This document shows, in pieces, positions 15,809 to 25,391 of a stretch of DNA of 64,000 nt. Position 1 is the first letter of the stretch, and every line of letters starts with the position of its first letter. The notes below the pieces were generated by a model, which was not told the DNA's origin, did no database searches, and saw nothing but the letters and a program-made list of their open reading frames with translations. Position numbers and translations under genes: made by a program. The stretch is from PGYR01 sp048267165 (GTDB taxonomy: Bacteria > Bacteroidota > Ignavibacteria > Kapaibacteriales > UBA2268): positions 45,540-109,539 of the forward strand of contig JBLWYD010000007.1 of assembly GCA_048267165.1 (NCBI GenBank), written 5' to 3'.

Positions 15809-16861
15809 ATGAAAAAAATAATATATATAATCGCAGCAGTAGGCTTAATAGCTATAGTAGCTTTCCAGTTGATGAGCAACAAAGAAGTAACTGAGAATAG
15901 AGTCTATAAGTATGATAAATCTGCACCGATAGATGTGAATGTGGAAGTAGTGAGTAATAATGCTGTCGAATTTGAAGTAGTAATGGCAGGTAATTTCCTT
16001 CCGTATAGAGAAGTGAAACTGAATACCGAAGTACAAGGCAAAATAGCTAATACGTCCGTTGATGAGGGTGATGTCGTTAGGAAAGGTCAGACGCTAATCC
16101 AAATCGATGTAGCGCTATTGAAACTGCAATTAGAAGCTGTTGAAATACAAATTAGCGGTTTGGAAGTAGATGTGAATAGATTCAAAATATTGAGCGATGC
16201 TGATGCTATACAAGGTGTAAAATTAGAAAAAGCAGAGCTTGGACTTTTGACAGCTAATAACCAAAGAAAAACTATACAAGAGCAAATTAACAAGAGTACA
16301 ATCAGAGCTCCTTTTGATGGAGTGGTAACTATGAAGTTCGTAGAAGCAGGAGCATTTGCTGCGCCGGGCGTACCGCTATTGCAAATCACTGATATTTCTA
16401 AATTGAAATTCACAGTTAATGCCTCAGAAAGCCAACTATCACTATTCCAGAAAGATAAATCTTATGAACTATTTGTTGATGCTTATCCTGAATTAAAAAT
16501 GGCTGGGAAAGTGTCGATGGTAGGAAGTAAGGGCAATATGTCCAATAATTACCCTGTCATATTCGAAGTGAATAACACAAAAGATGGGCTAATAAAAGCA
16601 GGTATGTTCGGAAAATTTATTTCGAAAAGAAAAACTCAATCTGATGAGATATACATAGATACAAAGAGCTTAATCGGCTCGAGTACAAACCCGCAAGTTT
16701 ATGTTGTTGAAAATGGGGTTGCAAAGCTGAAAAAGATAACAATATCCGAAAGAATAGGCGAAAAAGTAGTAGTGTCCGCTGGGCTGAAACTCGGTGATAC
16801 TATAGTAACTAGTGGGTTTATAAACCTATTTGATAATGCTAATGTAAGCGTAAGTAAATAG
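15809..16861 (+). CDS. HlyD/RND periplasmic adaptor (membrane fusion protein)
   Basis: Links the inner-membrane RND pump to the TolC duct. The 350-residue product has an N-terminal membrane anchor (residues 4-23) and then the usual order: a lipoyl half-motif (VQGKIANTSVDEGDVVRKGQ), an alpha-helical hairpin (residues 105-160), the second lipoyl half (TIRAPFDGVVTMKFVEAGAF), a beta-barrel (ISKLKFTVNASESQLSLF) and a membrane-proximal domain (VYVVENGVAKLKKITI). No His/Met-rich metal-binding N-terminus is seen, which argues against a Cus-type copper system. It is 8 bases from the pump gene. Confidence 0.93.
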   Translation: MKKIIYIIAAVGLIAIVAFQLMSNKEVTENRVYKYDKSAPIDVNVEVVSNNAVEFEVVMAGNFLPYREVKLNTEVQGKIANTSVDEGDVVRKGQTLIQIDVALLKLQLEAVEIQISGLEVDVNRFKILSDADAIQGVKLEKAELGLLTANNQRKTIQEQINKSTIRAPFDGVVTMKFVEAGAFAAPGVPLLQITDISKLKFTVNASESQLSLFQKDKSYELFVDAYPELKMAGKVSMVGSKGNMSNNYPVIFEVNNTKDGLIKAGMFGKFISKRKTQSDEIYIDTKSLIGSSTNPQVYVVENGVAKLKKITISERIGEKVVVSAGLKLGDTIVTSGFINLFDNANVSVSK

Positions 16862-16869
16862 GAAATACA

Positions 16870-19800
16870 ATGAATATTACAGATATATCGATTAATAGAC
16901 CCTCGCTGATTATAGTGCTATTTAGTGTATTGGTACTGTTGGGCTACATAGGTTTCACAAACCTTAGCTATGAGCTAATGCCCGATTTCAATCAGCCAGT
17001 TGTGGTTATCAAAACGGTTTACCCAGGTGCATCACCAGAGGAAGTGGAAAGCTCCGTTTCCCGAACAGTGGAAGACGCTCTTTCTAACTTAGAAGGTGTT
17101 GATTTCATAGTCACAAAATCGCTACCAAACGCATCAGTTGTTATTGCTAATCTGAAGTATGGTACAGATGTAAATAAGACAATGCAAGATGCTCAGAGGT
17201 ACATAGATAATGTAAGTAAGAATCTACCTGATGAAGTTCTGAGTCCTGAGATGAGTAGCGTCTCGCCTAATGATTTGCCTATTATATCGGTCAGTGTGGT
17301 AAGTAATCTACCTGCTACCGTGTTCTATCAGCAATTAGAAGACGATTATTTACCTCAGATACAGCAACTAAAAGGTGTGGCTGAGATAACGATTCTAGGC
17401 GGTGAAGAAAGAGAAATACAAGTGAAAGTTGATAGAACAAAACTCCAACTAAACAAAGTATCACTACTACAAGTAGTAGAAGCTATAAAGAGATCTGGAC
17501 TAGATTTACCAGCGGGTAAAGTCGAATCGGACGAGGTAAGTAGCTCAGTTAGATTGACAGGGAAATTCGAAAATATAGAAGATATAAAGAACGTTCAAAT
17601 AGCAATGCCGATGCCCGGTAGCCCCATATACGTCCGCGATGTCGCTAATGTAGTTGATGGTATAAAAGACCCAACTTCTATTAGTAGATATAACGGTAAA
17701 AACGGTATCGGCTTGCTTATTAAAAAGCAAGGTGATGCAAACGCAGTTGACGTTTCCAAACTAATTGAAGAAAAGTTTGCAGATATAGAACAGAAAAACA
17801 AAGAAGCTGGTATCGTCTTCACAATAACTGATAACAGTACCGACAACACAATTGAAGCGGTAAACTCGGTAGTAATAGATTTGATTTTAGCAGTGCTATT
17901 AGTGTCGCTAGTTATGTTGCTCTTCCTACGAAGCGTTCGTAACTCGCTGATAGTACTAATCGCCATACCAACATCATTGGTAACGGCATTCGCGGTTATG
18001 TGGCTATTGGGCTATACACTGAACCTAATGACTCTCCTCGCCATGTCGCTAATCATCGGTATTCTCGTCGATGATGCGACAGTTGTATTGGAGAATATAC
18101 AACGCCATTTGGATATGAAAAAAGATAAGCGAGTTGCTGCTCTCGATGGTCGTATGGAAATCGGCTTCTCGGCACTATCTATTACCCTAGTTGACGTAGT
18201 GGTATTCGTACCTATATTATTCCTACAAGTATTCGTAGCGGATATGCTAAAGCAATTCTCAGTAGTGGTAGTTACTTCTACTTTGACTAGTTTGCTTGTT
18301 GGGTTTACTCTTACTCCGTGGCTAGCGTCGCGCATAGGTAAATCAGAAGATTTGCAACCGACGAATCCTTTCAATAGATTCCTACTTTGGTTTGAAGTGC
18401 AACTTGACATATTCACTGAGTGGTACGGCCGCCAGCTAGAATGGGTACTTAAGCACAAGATGATATTCGGGGCATTCGTTATACTACTTTTCGTAGGGAC
18501 TGGTGCTATGATGACTCAGGGCATAATAGGTAGTGAGCTAATAGCTACGGGTGACCAAGGGAAATTCAAAATGACCTTGGAATACGATAAATCTATACCT
18601 TTGAAACAGAATAATATTCAATCAAAAAGAATAGAAGAATACATACTCCAACAACCAGAAGTGAAATCGGTGTTCAGCAACGTAGGTGGCGCTGGTACTG
18701 GTCTAGGTAGTTTGGGTGTTGGATCATCGAACAAGACGGAGCTGACTATACAGCTAAAATCTAAAGAGGAGAGAAACAATATCTCTACCGAAGATTTTAT
18801 GAAATTCATAAGACCGAAATTACAAAAGAAATACCCCGAAGTGAACTATGCTATGATGGGATTGGGTCTAGTACCGAGGACTGCACCGATAGAGATGACA
18901 CTCAGTGGTTCGAACATAGAAGATGTAATGGCTGCCGCGAAAAGCTTAAAAAATACTATCGAGGATATCCCCGGTTCAGATAATGTTCAACTATCCGTAG
19001 AGGAAGGAGCGCAAGAGTACAAAGTAGTACCAAACTCCGATAAAATGCAGAGATTGGGGCTGAACACGGCATACGTAGGTATGAATTTAAGATACTCATT
19101 CACTGGGAACGACGATGCTGACCTGACAGAAAAAGGTATTGAATATCCGATAAGAGTTTCACTAGATGATTTCAACAGAAAAAATTACAATGACTTAAAT
19201 GACTTGGTAATAGTCAACCCTATGGGTATGCCCATTGAGTTATCGCAATTCGCAAGCATAGTGCAGGATAACTCGCCTTCACTACTCGAGCGAAAAGACA
19301 GACAACCAGCCGTAACGCTAACTGCAGACGCACTTGGCAGACCTTCTGGTACCGTAGCCGATGAAGTAGTGGCTTACCTAAAACAGCACCCATTACCCGA
19401 CGGAATACAAATGGCGTGGGGCAGTGATATTAAGCGTCAGAACGATAGTTTCTCGGCTCTTGGCTCGGTATTACTGATTTCATTTTTGCTAATCTATTTG
19501 ATTATGGTTGCATTGTATGATAGTTATATATACCCATTCGTAGTGCTATTTTCGATTCCAGTAGCTGCGATTGGTGCATTCCTAGCACTGAATTTATCAT
19601 TGAGTCACCTTAGTCTATTCGCTTTATTAGGACTGATTATGTTAATGGGATTAGTCGCAAAAAACGCGATACTAATAGTCGATTTCACCAATCAACTCAA
19701 AGCCGAAGGCATGCACTTTAGCAAGGCCCTAATAACAGCCGGTAAAGGACGACTAAGACCAATACTTATGACTACCCTATCGATGGTAATAGGTATGCTC

Positions 19801-19959
19801 CCTATAGCACTAGCGAAAGGGACAGGCAGTGAATGGAAAAATGGATTAGCGTGGGTAATAATTGGTGGGCTACTCTCCTCGCTTATACTTACAGTTTACC
19901 TAGTACCAGTCGTTTACTATGCTGTAGATAGCATAAAAGAAAGGTTCAGCAAGAAGTAA
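16870..19959 (+). CDS. RND-family efflux transporter, HAE1 type
   Basis: The 1029-residue inner-membrane proton/substrate antiporter of the tripartite pump. It shows the two-fold repeat: TM1 (SLIIVLFSVLVLLGYIGF), a periplasmic domain, TM2-6, a second periplasmic domain from about residue 555, and TM8-12. The proton relay is intact: the Asp pair in GILVDDATVVLEN of TM4 and Lys in LMGLVAKNAILIVDF of TM10. The lack of CusA-type Met pairs and the Asp-Asp relay place it with HAE1 multidrug pumps. Stacked TolC, adaptor and pump genes form one transcription unit, plausibly responding to the TetR regulator 2 kb upstream. Substrate unknown. Confidence 0.95.
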   Translation: MNITDISINRPSLIIVLFSVLVLLGYIGFTNLSYELMPDFNQPVVVIKTVYPGASPEEVESSVSRTVEDALSNLEGVDFIVTKSLPNASVVIANLKYGTDVNKTMQDAQRYIDNVSKNLPDEVLSPEMSSVSPNDLPIISVSVVSNLPATVFYQQLEDDYLPQIQQLKGVAEITILGGEEREIQVKVDRTKLQLNKVSLLQVVEAIKRSGLDLPAGKVESDEVSSSVRLTGKFENIEDIKNVQIAMPMPGSPIYVRDVANVVDGIKDPTSISRYNGKNGIGLLIKKQGDANAVDVSKLIEEKFADIEQKNKEAGIVFTITDNSTDNTIEAVNSVVIDLILAVLLVSLVMLLFLRSVRNSLIVLIAIPTSLVTAFAVMWLLGYTLNLMTLLAMSLIIGILVDDATVVLENIQRHLDMKKDKRVAALDGRMEIGFSALSITLVDVVVFVPILFLQVFVADMLKQFSVVVVTSTLTSLLVGFTLTPWLASRIGKSEDLQPTNPFNRFLLWFEVQLDIFTEWYGRQLEWVLKHKMIFGAFVILLFVGTGAMMTQGIIGSELIATGDQGKFKMTLEYDKSIPLKQNNIQSKRIEEYILQQPEVKSVFSNVGGAGTGLGSLGVGSSNKTELTIQLKSKEERNNISTEDFMKFIRPKLQKKYPEVNYAMMGLGLVPRTAPIEMTLSGSNIEDVMAAAKSLKNTIEDIPGSDNVQLSVEEGAQEYKVVPNSDKMQRLGLNTAYVGMNLRYSFTGNDDADLTEKGIEYPIRVSLDDFNRKNYNDLNDLVIVNPMGMPIELSQFASIVQDNSPSLLERKDRQPAVTLTADALGRPSGTVADEVVAYLKQHPLPDGIQMAWGSDIKRQNDSFSALGSVLLISFLLIYLIMVALYDSYIYPFVVLFSIPVAAIGAFLALNLSLSHLSLFALLGLIMLMGLVAKNAILIVDFTNQLKAEGMHFSKALITAGKGRLRPILMTTLSMVIGMLPIALAKGTGSEWKNGLAWVIIGGLLSSLILTVYLVPVVYYAVDSIKERFSKK

Positions 19960-19983
19960 TTTAAAAAAAAGGTATTCCGCAAA

Positions 19984-20021
19984 GTAGCCCCCTTAAATTT
20001 TAAGGGGGTTTGGGGGATTTA
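19984..20021 (+). repeat. Intergenic repeat, family B
   Basis: GTAGCCCCCTTAAATTTTAAG followed by GGGGTTTGGGGGATTTA. Nearly identical to 35146-35181. The CCCCCTTAA/TTAAGGGGG palindrome can form a strong hairpin and may also terminate the pump transcript. Confidence 0.85.
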
Positions 20022-20136
20022 TTAAGTTATCTGTATTTTATCATCACCCAATCTCTCCTAATTCTATAATATTTCCAATTTAGTCATAACATTGTTATAT
20101 TGTACTTGCTAGATATCAAAACAAGAGCAATGAACT

Positions 20137-22032
20137 ATGAAACATCTATTATTTACACTCCTAATGTTAATCCCATTCGGTTTGCAATCGCAGAACAATG
20201 TGATAGAGCCAGAGTTAATCTCTGAAGAGGTTATTATAACAGGGGAGTTCAACCATTATCTTAACCAAAGATATATATTTAAGGATAAATTATATTTCTT
20301 AGGTGCGGATGAAACTCACGGTAGTGAGCTATGGGTAACCGAAGGCACTCCTACGAGCACATATATGCTCAAAGACTTTACACTTAACGGCAATTCAGAT
20401 ATATATTTATTCGTAGCAAATTTAGATAAGCTAGTTTTTTCAGTAAAAGATGAAAATGGGAAAGGTAGTCTATGGGCTACAGATGGAACAAAAAGTGGTA
20501 CAATCCTATTGGCTAATGTTACTGCACAAGTAGGATTTGATAATTTTCGAAATGGAGCTGATTTTCAAGAGTTCAACGGGAAAATTATTTTCTCAGGAGA
20601 TGATGGGATTCATGGCAGTGAACCTTGGGTGACTGATGGCACGCCAGAGGGAACTTATATGATACAAGATTTGGGGAATAATGGTGGTTCGAATCCATAT
20701 TTCTTTAATCATATTGGTGATAAATTCATATTTTCAACCAGTAAAAATGTGGGTTTCAACTCAGTCATCTGGTCAACTGATTTTAGTAAAAATAGTTGTA
20801 ACCGTATTTATCAAGGTAATGATAAACAATCAAATATTATTGATGTTGGTTTAGATGGACAATTACTTATTGTTAATTCATTTTTTGACCCAGTCTCTGA
20901 AACTGATTATACAATGATCTCTGTTACAAATGGCACGTCAAGTGGTACTTTTCCAATCTTAGGGGAAGATAAGAATCTAAAGGGAAACCTCATAAAATAC
21001 ACTAAAGTTAAAGATCAGGTTTTCTTTATTATGAGTTATATTTGGGATAGTCTACTATATGTAACTGATGGTACTAAGAATGGAACAAAGCTATTAATAG
21101 AAGAATTAGCTAATGTAGCCAAACTTCAAAATTGGGATGATAAAATATTCTTTCAGGTAGATGCAAATGGAAATTACATAAGTGATGGTACTAAAGAAGG
21201 GACCTTCGAAATAAATGAACTTATTGAGGAACCGATTTTATTTTTGGAATACTTTATTATGGGTGATAAACTTTATTTCGCAGATAAGAACGATGATGGG
21301 CTAATTTCAATATGGGAAAGTGACGGGACAAAATCGGGAACTCGCAAAGTGAAAACTATGGATGAAACCGATGAAAATGTTGACATTGGATTCAAAAATA
21401 GCTTTTATGGGAATATAGTTTTTGATTATTATGAATCAGGTAAACCGGGTGAATTATGGATGACAGATGGAACGGAAGAAGGCACTAAAAAAATAATAGA
21501 TTTCTTCTCTTTAACGAATTTAAAATATTACAGCTTATCTGAAGTGAAGCAATACGGAGAATACCTTTTGGTGATACCTAGTTACCCATTATCAAGAGAC
21601 TATATGTTTTTATTAAACAGAGAAGGTGAGCTAACTAAAGTAGAACCCAAAGGAGCTACAAAACCGAGAAAGTTCTCAAATGAATCTGGTAGGACTATAT
21701 TTGGAAATTTAAACGGTTATTTATATTTCAAAGCTAATTACTATGATACTGGCGAGCAGCTTTGGAAAATTAAAGTAGATGAATCTATCACCTCCATAGA
21801 AGAAACCCAAAAACCAGAACTAATGACGGTTTACCCCAATCCAGCGAAGGAATACATACAGCTAGAACTAAACAAGCCCATGCATCTCAGCATAGTCAAT
21901 AGTACTGGTGCGAAAGTGAAAGACTACGGTCTAGTTGCAAATGGAAAACTGAACGTTGCGGAGCTAACTACTGGAGTATATTTCGTGGTAGATGAACAAG
22001 GCAAGAGCATAGCAAAATTTGTAAAGGAGTGA
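20137..22032 (+). CDS. ELWxTDGT-repeat cargo protein with type IX sorting domain
   Basis: The 631-residue product has a signal peptide (MKHLLFTLLMLIPFGLQSQ) and roughly ten repeats of the form ELWVTEGTPTSTYMLKD, SLWATDGTKSGTILL, EPWVTDGTPEGTYMI and ELWMTDGTEEGTKKI, spaced 45-60 residues apart. Such repeats are common in Bacteroidota surface proteins and probably fold as a beta-propeller. The last 75 residues are a sorting domain (MTVYPNPAKEYIQLEL to IAKFVKE), giving export by type IX secretion. It stands alone, flanked by repeat elements on both sides. The ligand is unknown. Confidence 0.87.
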   Translation: MKHLLFTLLMLIPFGLQSQNNVIEPELISEEVIITGEFNHYLNQRYIFKDKLYFLGADETHGSELWVTEGTPTSTYMLKDFTLNGNSDIYLFVANLDKLVFSVKDENGKGSLWATDGTKSGTILLANVTAQVGFDNFRNGADFQEFNGKIIFSGDDGIHGSEPWVTDGTPEGTYMIQDLGNNGGSNPYFFNHIGDKFIFSTSKNVGFNSVIWSTDFSKNSCNRIYQGNDKQSNIIDVGLDGQLLIVNSFFDPVSETDYTMISVTNGTSSGTFPILGEDKNLKGNLIKYTKVKDQVFFIMSYIWDSLLYVTDGTKNGTKLLIEELANVAKLQNWDDKIFFQVDANGNYISDGTKEGTFEINELIEEPILFLEYFIMGDKLYFADKNDDGLISIWESDGTKSGTRKVKTMDETDENVDIGFKNSFYGNIVFDYYESGKPGELWMTDGTEEGTKKIIDFFSLTNLKYYSLSEVKQYGEYLLVIPSYPLSRDYMFLLNREGELTKVEPKGATKPRKFSNESGRTIFGNLNGYLYFKANYYDTGEQLWKIKVDESITSIEETQKPELMTVYPNPAKEYIQLELNKPMHLSIVNSTGAKVKDYGLVANGKLNVAELTTGVYFVVDEQGKSIAKFVKE

Positions 22033-22091
22033 GGGCCATCCGTTGCTCAAGTCAGCGGCAATAAACGATATTATTGACTTTTCTGACTTCT

Positions 22092-22115
22092 GAGACGTAA
22101 GCAATACGTCTCTAC
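22092..22115 (+). repeat. Intergenic palindromic repeat, family A
   Basis: GAGACGTAAGCAATACGTCTCTAC form of the GAGACGTAT/ATACGTCTC palindrome, in the 117-base gap between convergent genes. Other copies: 32822, 32863, 36610, 48040. Confidence 0.8.
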
Positions 22116-22149
22116 AATATCTTAGAACGCTCAATGTAAACAATTAGCC

Positions 22150-23277
22150 CTACTTCCCCTTCGCCAAACTACCCAACACCACCTCTCTTGTTGCGCCAGT
22201 GACGGAGGGCATATTTCCACTTTTTTCTTCTATTCTAAGAAAGGCGAGATAAGCCATTAGCAAGGCCTCACGGGAATCAGAAATATCGATTCCACTTAAA
22301 TTAGGACTTTCTACTTTTGCATTAGGACAATATTCACTGATTAACTTTACTAGAAGCAAGTTTCTTGCTCCTCCGCCTGCTATTTTCAAAGTGTAACCGC
22401 TATCAGTTAGCTTGCTTATATTGTGTGCTATGGACAGAGCAGTATAGTGGGTTAGTGTGCTAATAGTGTCTTCGGGAGTTAGTGAATACACATTATGCTT
22501 TTCTAAAAACTCTGAGTTGAATAGCTCCTTGCCCGTTGATTTGGGGTAAACTTTGTCTATATATGGTTCACTCATCAGCGAATCGAACACTGTTTGGTTT
22601 GGCTTTCCTGCCCTTCCTTTTTCCCCATTTGCGTCATAGCTTTTATCATATAGATGCTTCATCGCAGCGTCTATTAGACAGTTACCAGCTCCTGTATCGA
22701 ATGCAATTACTTCGGCTTTTGTACCGTCGGCTTGCAAGTATGTTATATTAGCAATTCCACCTATATTTAGCACTATGGTATCAGCTGATTTATCGCTCAA
22801 GAAAGCATAATCGAATATAGGAATAAGTGGTGCTCCTTGTCCTCCGGCTGCCATATCCGCAGTGCGGAAATCGCCCACAGTGTCTATGCCTGTTCGAATA
22901 GCGAGAAGCGATGCAGAGCCAAGTTGATATGTCGAGCGCGTTGCCACTCCGAGGTACATCTCCGAATCCGGCTGATGCCATAGAGTTTGACCGTGGAAGC
23001 CGATAGCCCTAACTTTACTATTTTCGATATTATATTTTTCTAAAAACTCATTTACTGCTTTGGCTACTTCTTCTGTGTAGCGAATATTCAGCTGAGAGAG
23101 AGATTTGAGGGTGATGTCACCAGTCAGTGATTTGAGATAATTTTGTAGTTCCGATGAAAATGCAAACTCATCTGCCACAATATCAGCGATGCCCCCACGC
23201 TCGAATGAAGCCGCGGCTATATCTATAGCATCTACCGAAGTTCCCGTCATAATCCCTATGTATAGCTCTTTGCTCAT
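22150..23277 (-). CDS. anmK: Anhydro-N-acetylmuramic acid kinase
   Basis: Converts 1,6-anhydro-MurNAc plus ATP to MurNAc-6-phosphate in the cytoplasm, a step of peptidoglycan recycling. The 375-residue product has the family opening GIMTGTSVDAIDIA, the GFHGQTLWHQP loop, AADMAAGGQGAPL, NIGGIANITYL, the catalytic-region FDTGAGNCLIDA and the late IAGGGARN. Length equals the family norm. The next enzyme, MurQ, is encoded at 49429-50352. Its start overlaps the stop of the AlkB-like gene by ATGA, so the two are translationally coupled, an odd functional pairing. Confidence 0.96.
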   Translation of the reverse strand: MSKELYIGIMTGTSVDAIDIAAASFERGGIADIVADEFAFSSELQNYLKSLTGDITLKSLSQLNIRYTEEVAKAVNEFLEKYNIENSKVRAIGFHGQTLWHQPDSEMYLGVATRSTYQLGSASLLAIRTGIDTVGDFRTADMAAGGQGAPLIPIFDYAFLSDKSADTIVLNIGGIANITYLQADGTKAEVIAFDTGAGNCLIDAAMKHLYDKSYDANGEKGRAGKPNQTVFDSLMSEPYIDKVYPKSTGKELFNSEFLEKHNVYSLTPEDTISTLTHYTALSIAHNISKLTDSGYTLKIAGGGARNLLLVKLISEYCPNAKVESPNLSGIDISDSREALLMAYLAFLRIEEKSGNMPSVTGATREVVLGSLAKGK

Positions 23278-23852
23278 TGTATTGTCCTGAATGTTAGGTT
23301 CAATCTCTCACTTATTTTTTTTGCTGTTTTGGGTATAGAATGTTGATACGTCTCTTGGAAATCGCCTCTCATTACAAGTACACTCCCGTCTTCTAACTCT
23401 AGTTCTTTTTTCTTACCGTAGTCTGCTTTTTCTCTTATCAAGAATCGTCTTGGGAATCCAAAAGTAATTGACGCGATAATCGGGTTCTTTCCCAGTTCTC
23501 TTTCATCATCCGAATGCCATCCCATCGAATCTGCTCCACCTCTGTAGTAATTCAGCAGTACACTATTGAAATTATGATTTGACAATTGCTCTGCTATTGC
23601 TTTTAGTTCCAATAGTTCTGCCGTCCAATCCCTTGGTATTAACTCCAAACCTGAGTAGCTATACTTCACATTTTTGTCAGCATACCAACTAGTCAACCTA
23701 GGTACTTTCGTCCGTTTGCCGAACATCATTATCTCATCTTGACCCCAATCTATAGTCTTTTTGAGAGCTTCGAAGTATCTTCTACTCTCGACTGTGTATA
23801 TTGCATCAGTGAAATAAATTAACTTATCTTCTATAAGTACCCTTTTATTCAT
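23274..23852 (-). CDS. AlkB-like Fe(II)/2-oxoglutarate dioxygenase
   Basis: Expected to remove alkyl lesions from DNA or RNA bases by oxidative dealkylation. The 192-residue product has the family core NYYRGGADSMGWHSDDEREL with iron ligands H113 and D115, the third ligand H171 in TYQHSIPKT, and 2-oxoglutarate-binding R183/R189 in the SERLNLTFR end. ASITFGFPRRF is the nucleotide-lid region. The compact form with N-x-Y-x-x-G-x-D-x-x-G-x-H-x-D-D resembles ALKBH2/3-type bacterial enzymes. It heads a two-gene unit with anmK and starts 30 bases from the divergent glycosyltransferase gene, so the promoters must overlap. Confidence 0.93.
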   Translation of the reverse strand: MNKRVLIEDKLIYFTDAIYTVESRRYFEALKKTIDWGQDEIMMFGKRTKVPRLTSWYADKNVKYSYSGLELIPRDWTAELLELKAIAEQLSNHNFNSVLLNYYRGGADSMGWHSDDERELGKNPIIASITFGFPRRFLIREKADYGKKKELELEDGSVLVMRGDFQETYQHSIPKTAKKISERLNLTFRTIQ

Positions 23853-23882
23853 TATTTTTGTTCTTTTAGAAAACTATCAAAT

Positions 23883-25391
23883 TTGAGAATCTTGAAGTAC
23901 ATAATATACACTATTGGATTTATATATCTACTAATTTCTTTCAACTATGGAATAAATATCTATGACGAAGGGTTAGTACTAGTGGGGGGTATGCGTGTAC
24001 TATCAGGGGATATACCCTATCAGGACTTTTGGACTATTTACTCCCCAGGTATCTATTATTTCTCAGCTTTTATTCAGATTATCAGTCAACAAATATGGCT
24101 ACATAAGTTTATAGCTGTAGCTATCAGTTTTATTCTAGCTTTTCAACTCAATAATATATATAACTTACTCACTGGTAAGCAGAATTACGCCGTTTTTATA
24201 GCCGCTATTATCCTATCAGGATTTGGCATAAAGTACCTAAGCCCAGCAAATTTGGGACTGATGGTTGCTCTTTTTTCGGTGGTACATACGCTCAAGTATT
24301 TCAAATCGAGCGATGAAAAGCATATACTTTACAGCGGAATATTCATCGGCTTGACGGCTATTATCAGGCACGATTTTGCTCTTTATCTTTTCATACCTGT
24401 ACTGATGAGTCTCATATTCGATATGAATAGAGAGAATCTATTGCGGAAAATCGGTAAGCTATTGTTAGGGTTAGCCCCTGCTATCTTTGTTTATTCTATA
24501 TTCGGTGCAATAGCTGGATTCGGTAATATGATAGACCAGATTGTAGTCTTCCCACTTACAGAGTTTAGTGCAACTAGAGCATTGCCGTTCCCTTTCATTT
24601 GGGAGGCGAAAGCAATTTCTGATTCAGTGAGCAATTACGTATTTAATATCTGGATTGCTCTGGTATTCCTATTACCACCTGTTTTGGCTATCGGAAACTA
24701 TATTTACCACAGAAGGCACACACATGCATCACTATTTATATACTTCGGATTGCTTGTTCTGTTATTCTATAACCAAGCACTGAACCGTTCTGATTATGTG
24801 CATCTGTTGCCGGCATTGTTGTTATCTATGCCATTGCTTTTCGCTATTGTTTATTCTATGCAAACTCGTTTCTACAAGCGAGTGGCTCTGCTAGTGATTG
24901 CTATTGTACTACTGCTAATGCCCATTGCCAAAAAGCTGAACTATGCAAAACAAAACTATATGAGCAATGCACTAGTGAAATCGAATCTTGATAGGATGAG
25001 TTTTCTACATATAGAAGAAGTCCAACTAGCACAATACACTTACCTATCTGAGTTGAATGACAGGATAATAAAGGGTGAGCCGACTTTCATAGGGCTGAAA
25101 AATATGTCATCAATTGAGGTGAATGATGTGCTTTCGTATTATATTTTGGGACTAAAACCAGTTGTAAAATACCACGAATTGCACCCCGGTATTGCCGATA
25201 GAAAGCAGTACCAATCGGAGCTATTATACTCACTGTTTGATAAGAACAAGTACGTTATATTGCTCGATATGCAAACGGACAAAATGTACAATGGGAGTAA
25301 TCATTTCAATGATAATTTGGAGAATGGCTATCAGTATATTATCAAATCACGCACTTTGGATTTGCTGATAAATAAGAATTCTACCCCATAA
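23883..25391 (+). CDS. Membrane glycosyltransferase, GT39/ArnT-like
   Basis: The 502-residue polytopic protein has about eleven predicted helices in the first 330 residues and a soluble C-terminal part. The first periplasmic loop carries INIYDEGLVLVGG and SGDIPYQDFWTIYSPGIYY; the acidic residue after the Tyr and the conserved DFW fit lipid-phosphate-sugar dependent GT-C enzymes. It would transfer sugar from a polyprenyl carrier to a surface acceptor. The only start consistent with a hydrophobic first helix is TTG at 23883; no ATG is available upstream. Its last 11 bases overlap the convergent Nramp-like gene. Acceptor unknown. Confidence 0.8.
   Translation: MRILKYIIYTIGFIYLLISFNYGINIYDEGLVLVGGMRVLSGDIPYQDFWTIYSPGIYYFSAFIQIISQQIWLHKFIAVAISFILAFQLNNIYNLLTGKQNYAVFIAAIILSGFGIKYLSPANLGLMVALFSVVHTLKYFKSSDEKHILYSGIFIGLTAIIRHDFALYLFIPVLMSLIFDMNRENLLRKIGKLLLGLAPAIFVYSIFGAIAGFGNMIDQIVVFPLTEFSATRALPFPFIWEAKAISDSVSNYVFNIWIALVFLLPPVLAIGNYIYHRRHTHASLFIYFGLLVLLFYNQALNRSDYVHLLPALLLSMPLLFAIVYSMQTRFYKRVALLVIAIVLLLMPIAKKLNYAKQNYMSNALVKSNLDRMSFLHIEEVQLAQYTYLSELNDRIIKGEPTFIGLKNMSSIEVNDVLSYYILGLKPVVKYHELHPGIADRKQYQSELLYSLFDKNKYVILLDMQTDKMYNGSNHFNDNLENGYQYIIKSRTLDLLINKNSTP

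Noticed and set aside
18012..18458. A 148-codon minus-strand frame inside the RND gene
   Set aside because: Antisense to conserved TM4-TM6 of the pump; composition is that of a shadow frame.
15809..19959. Assignment of the pump as a CusBA-type copper exporter
   Set aside because: The adaptor lacks the Met/His-rich N-terminus and the pump has the HAE1 Asp-Asp relay without CusA methionine pairs.
22084..22149. Family A palindromes as CRISPR repeats or terminators
   Set aside because: Copies are dispersed singly in gaps, without regular spacing or T runs.
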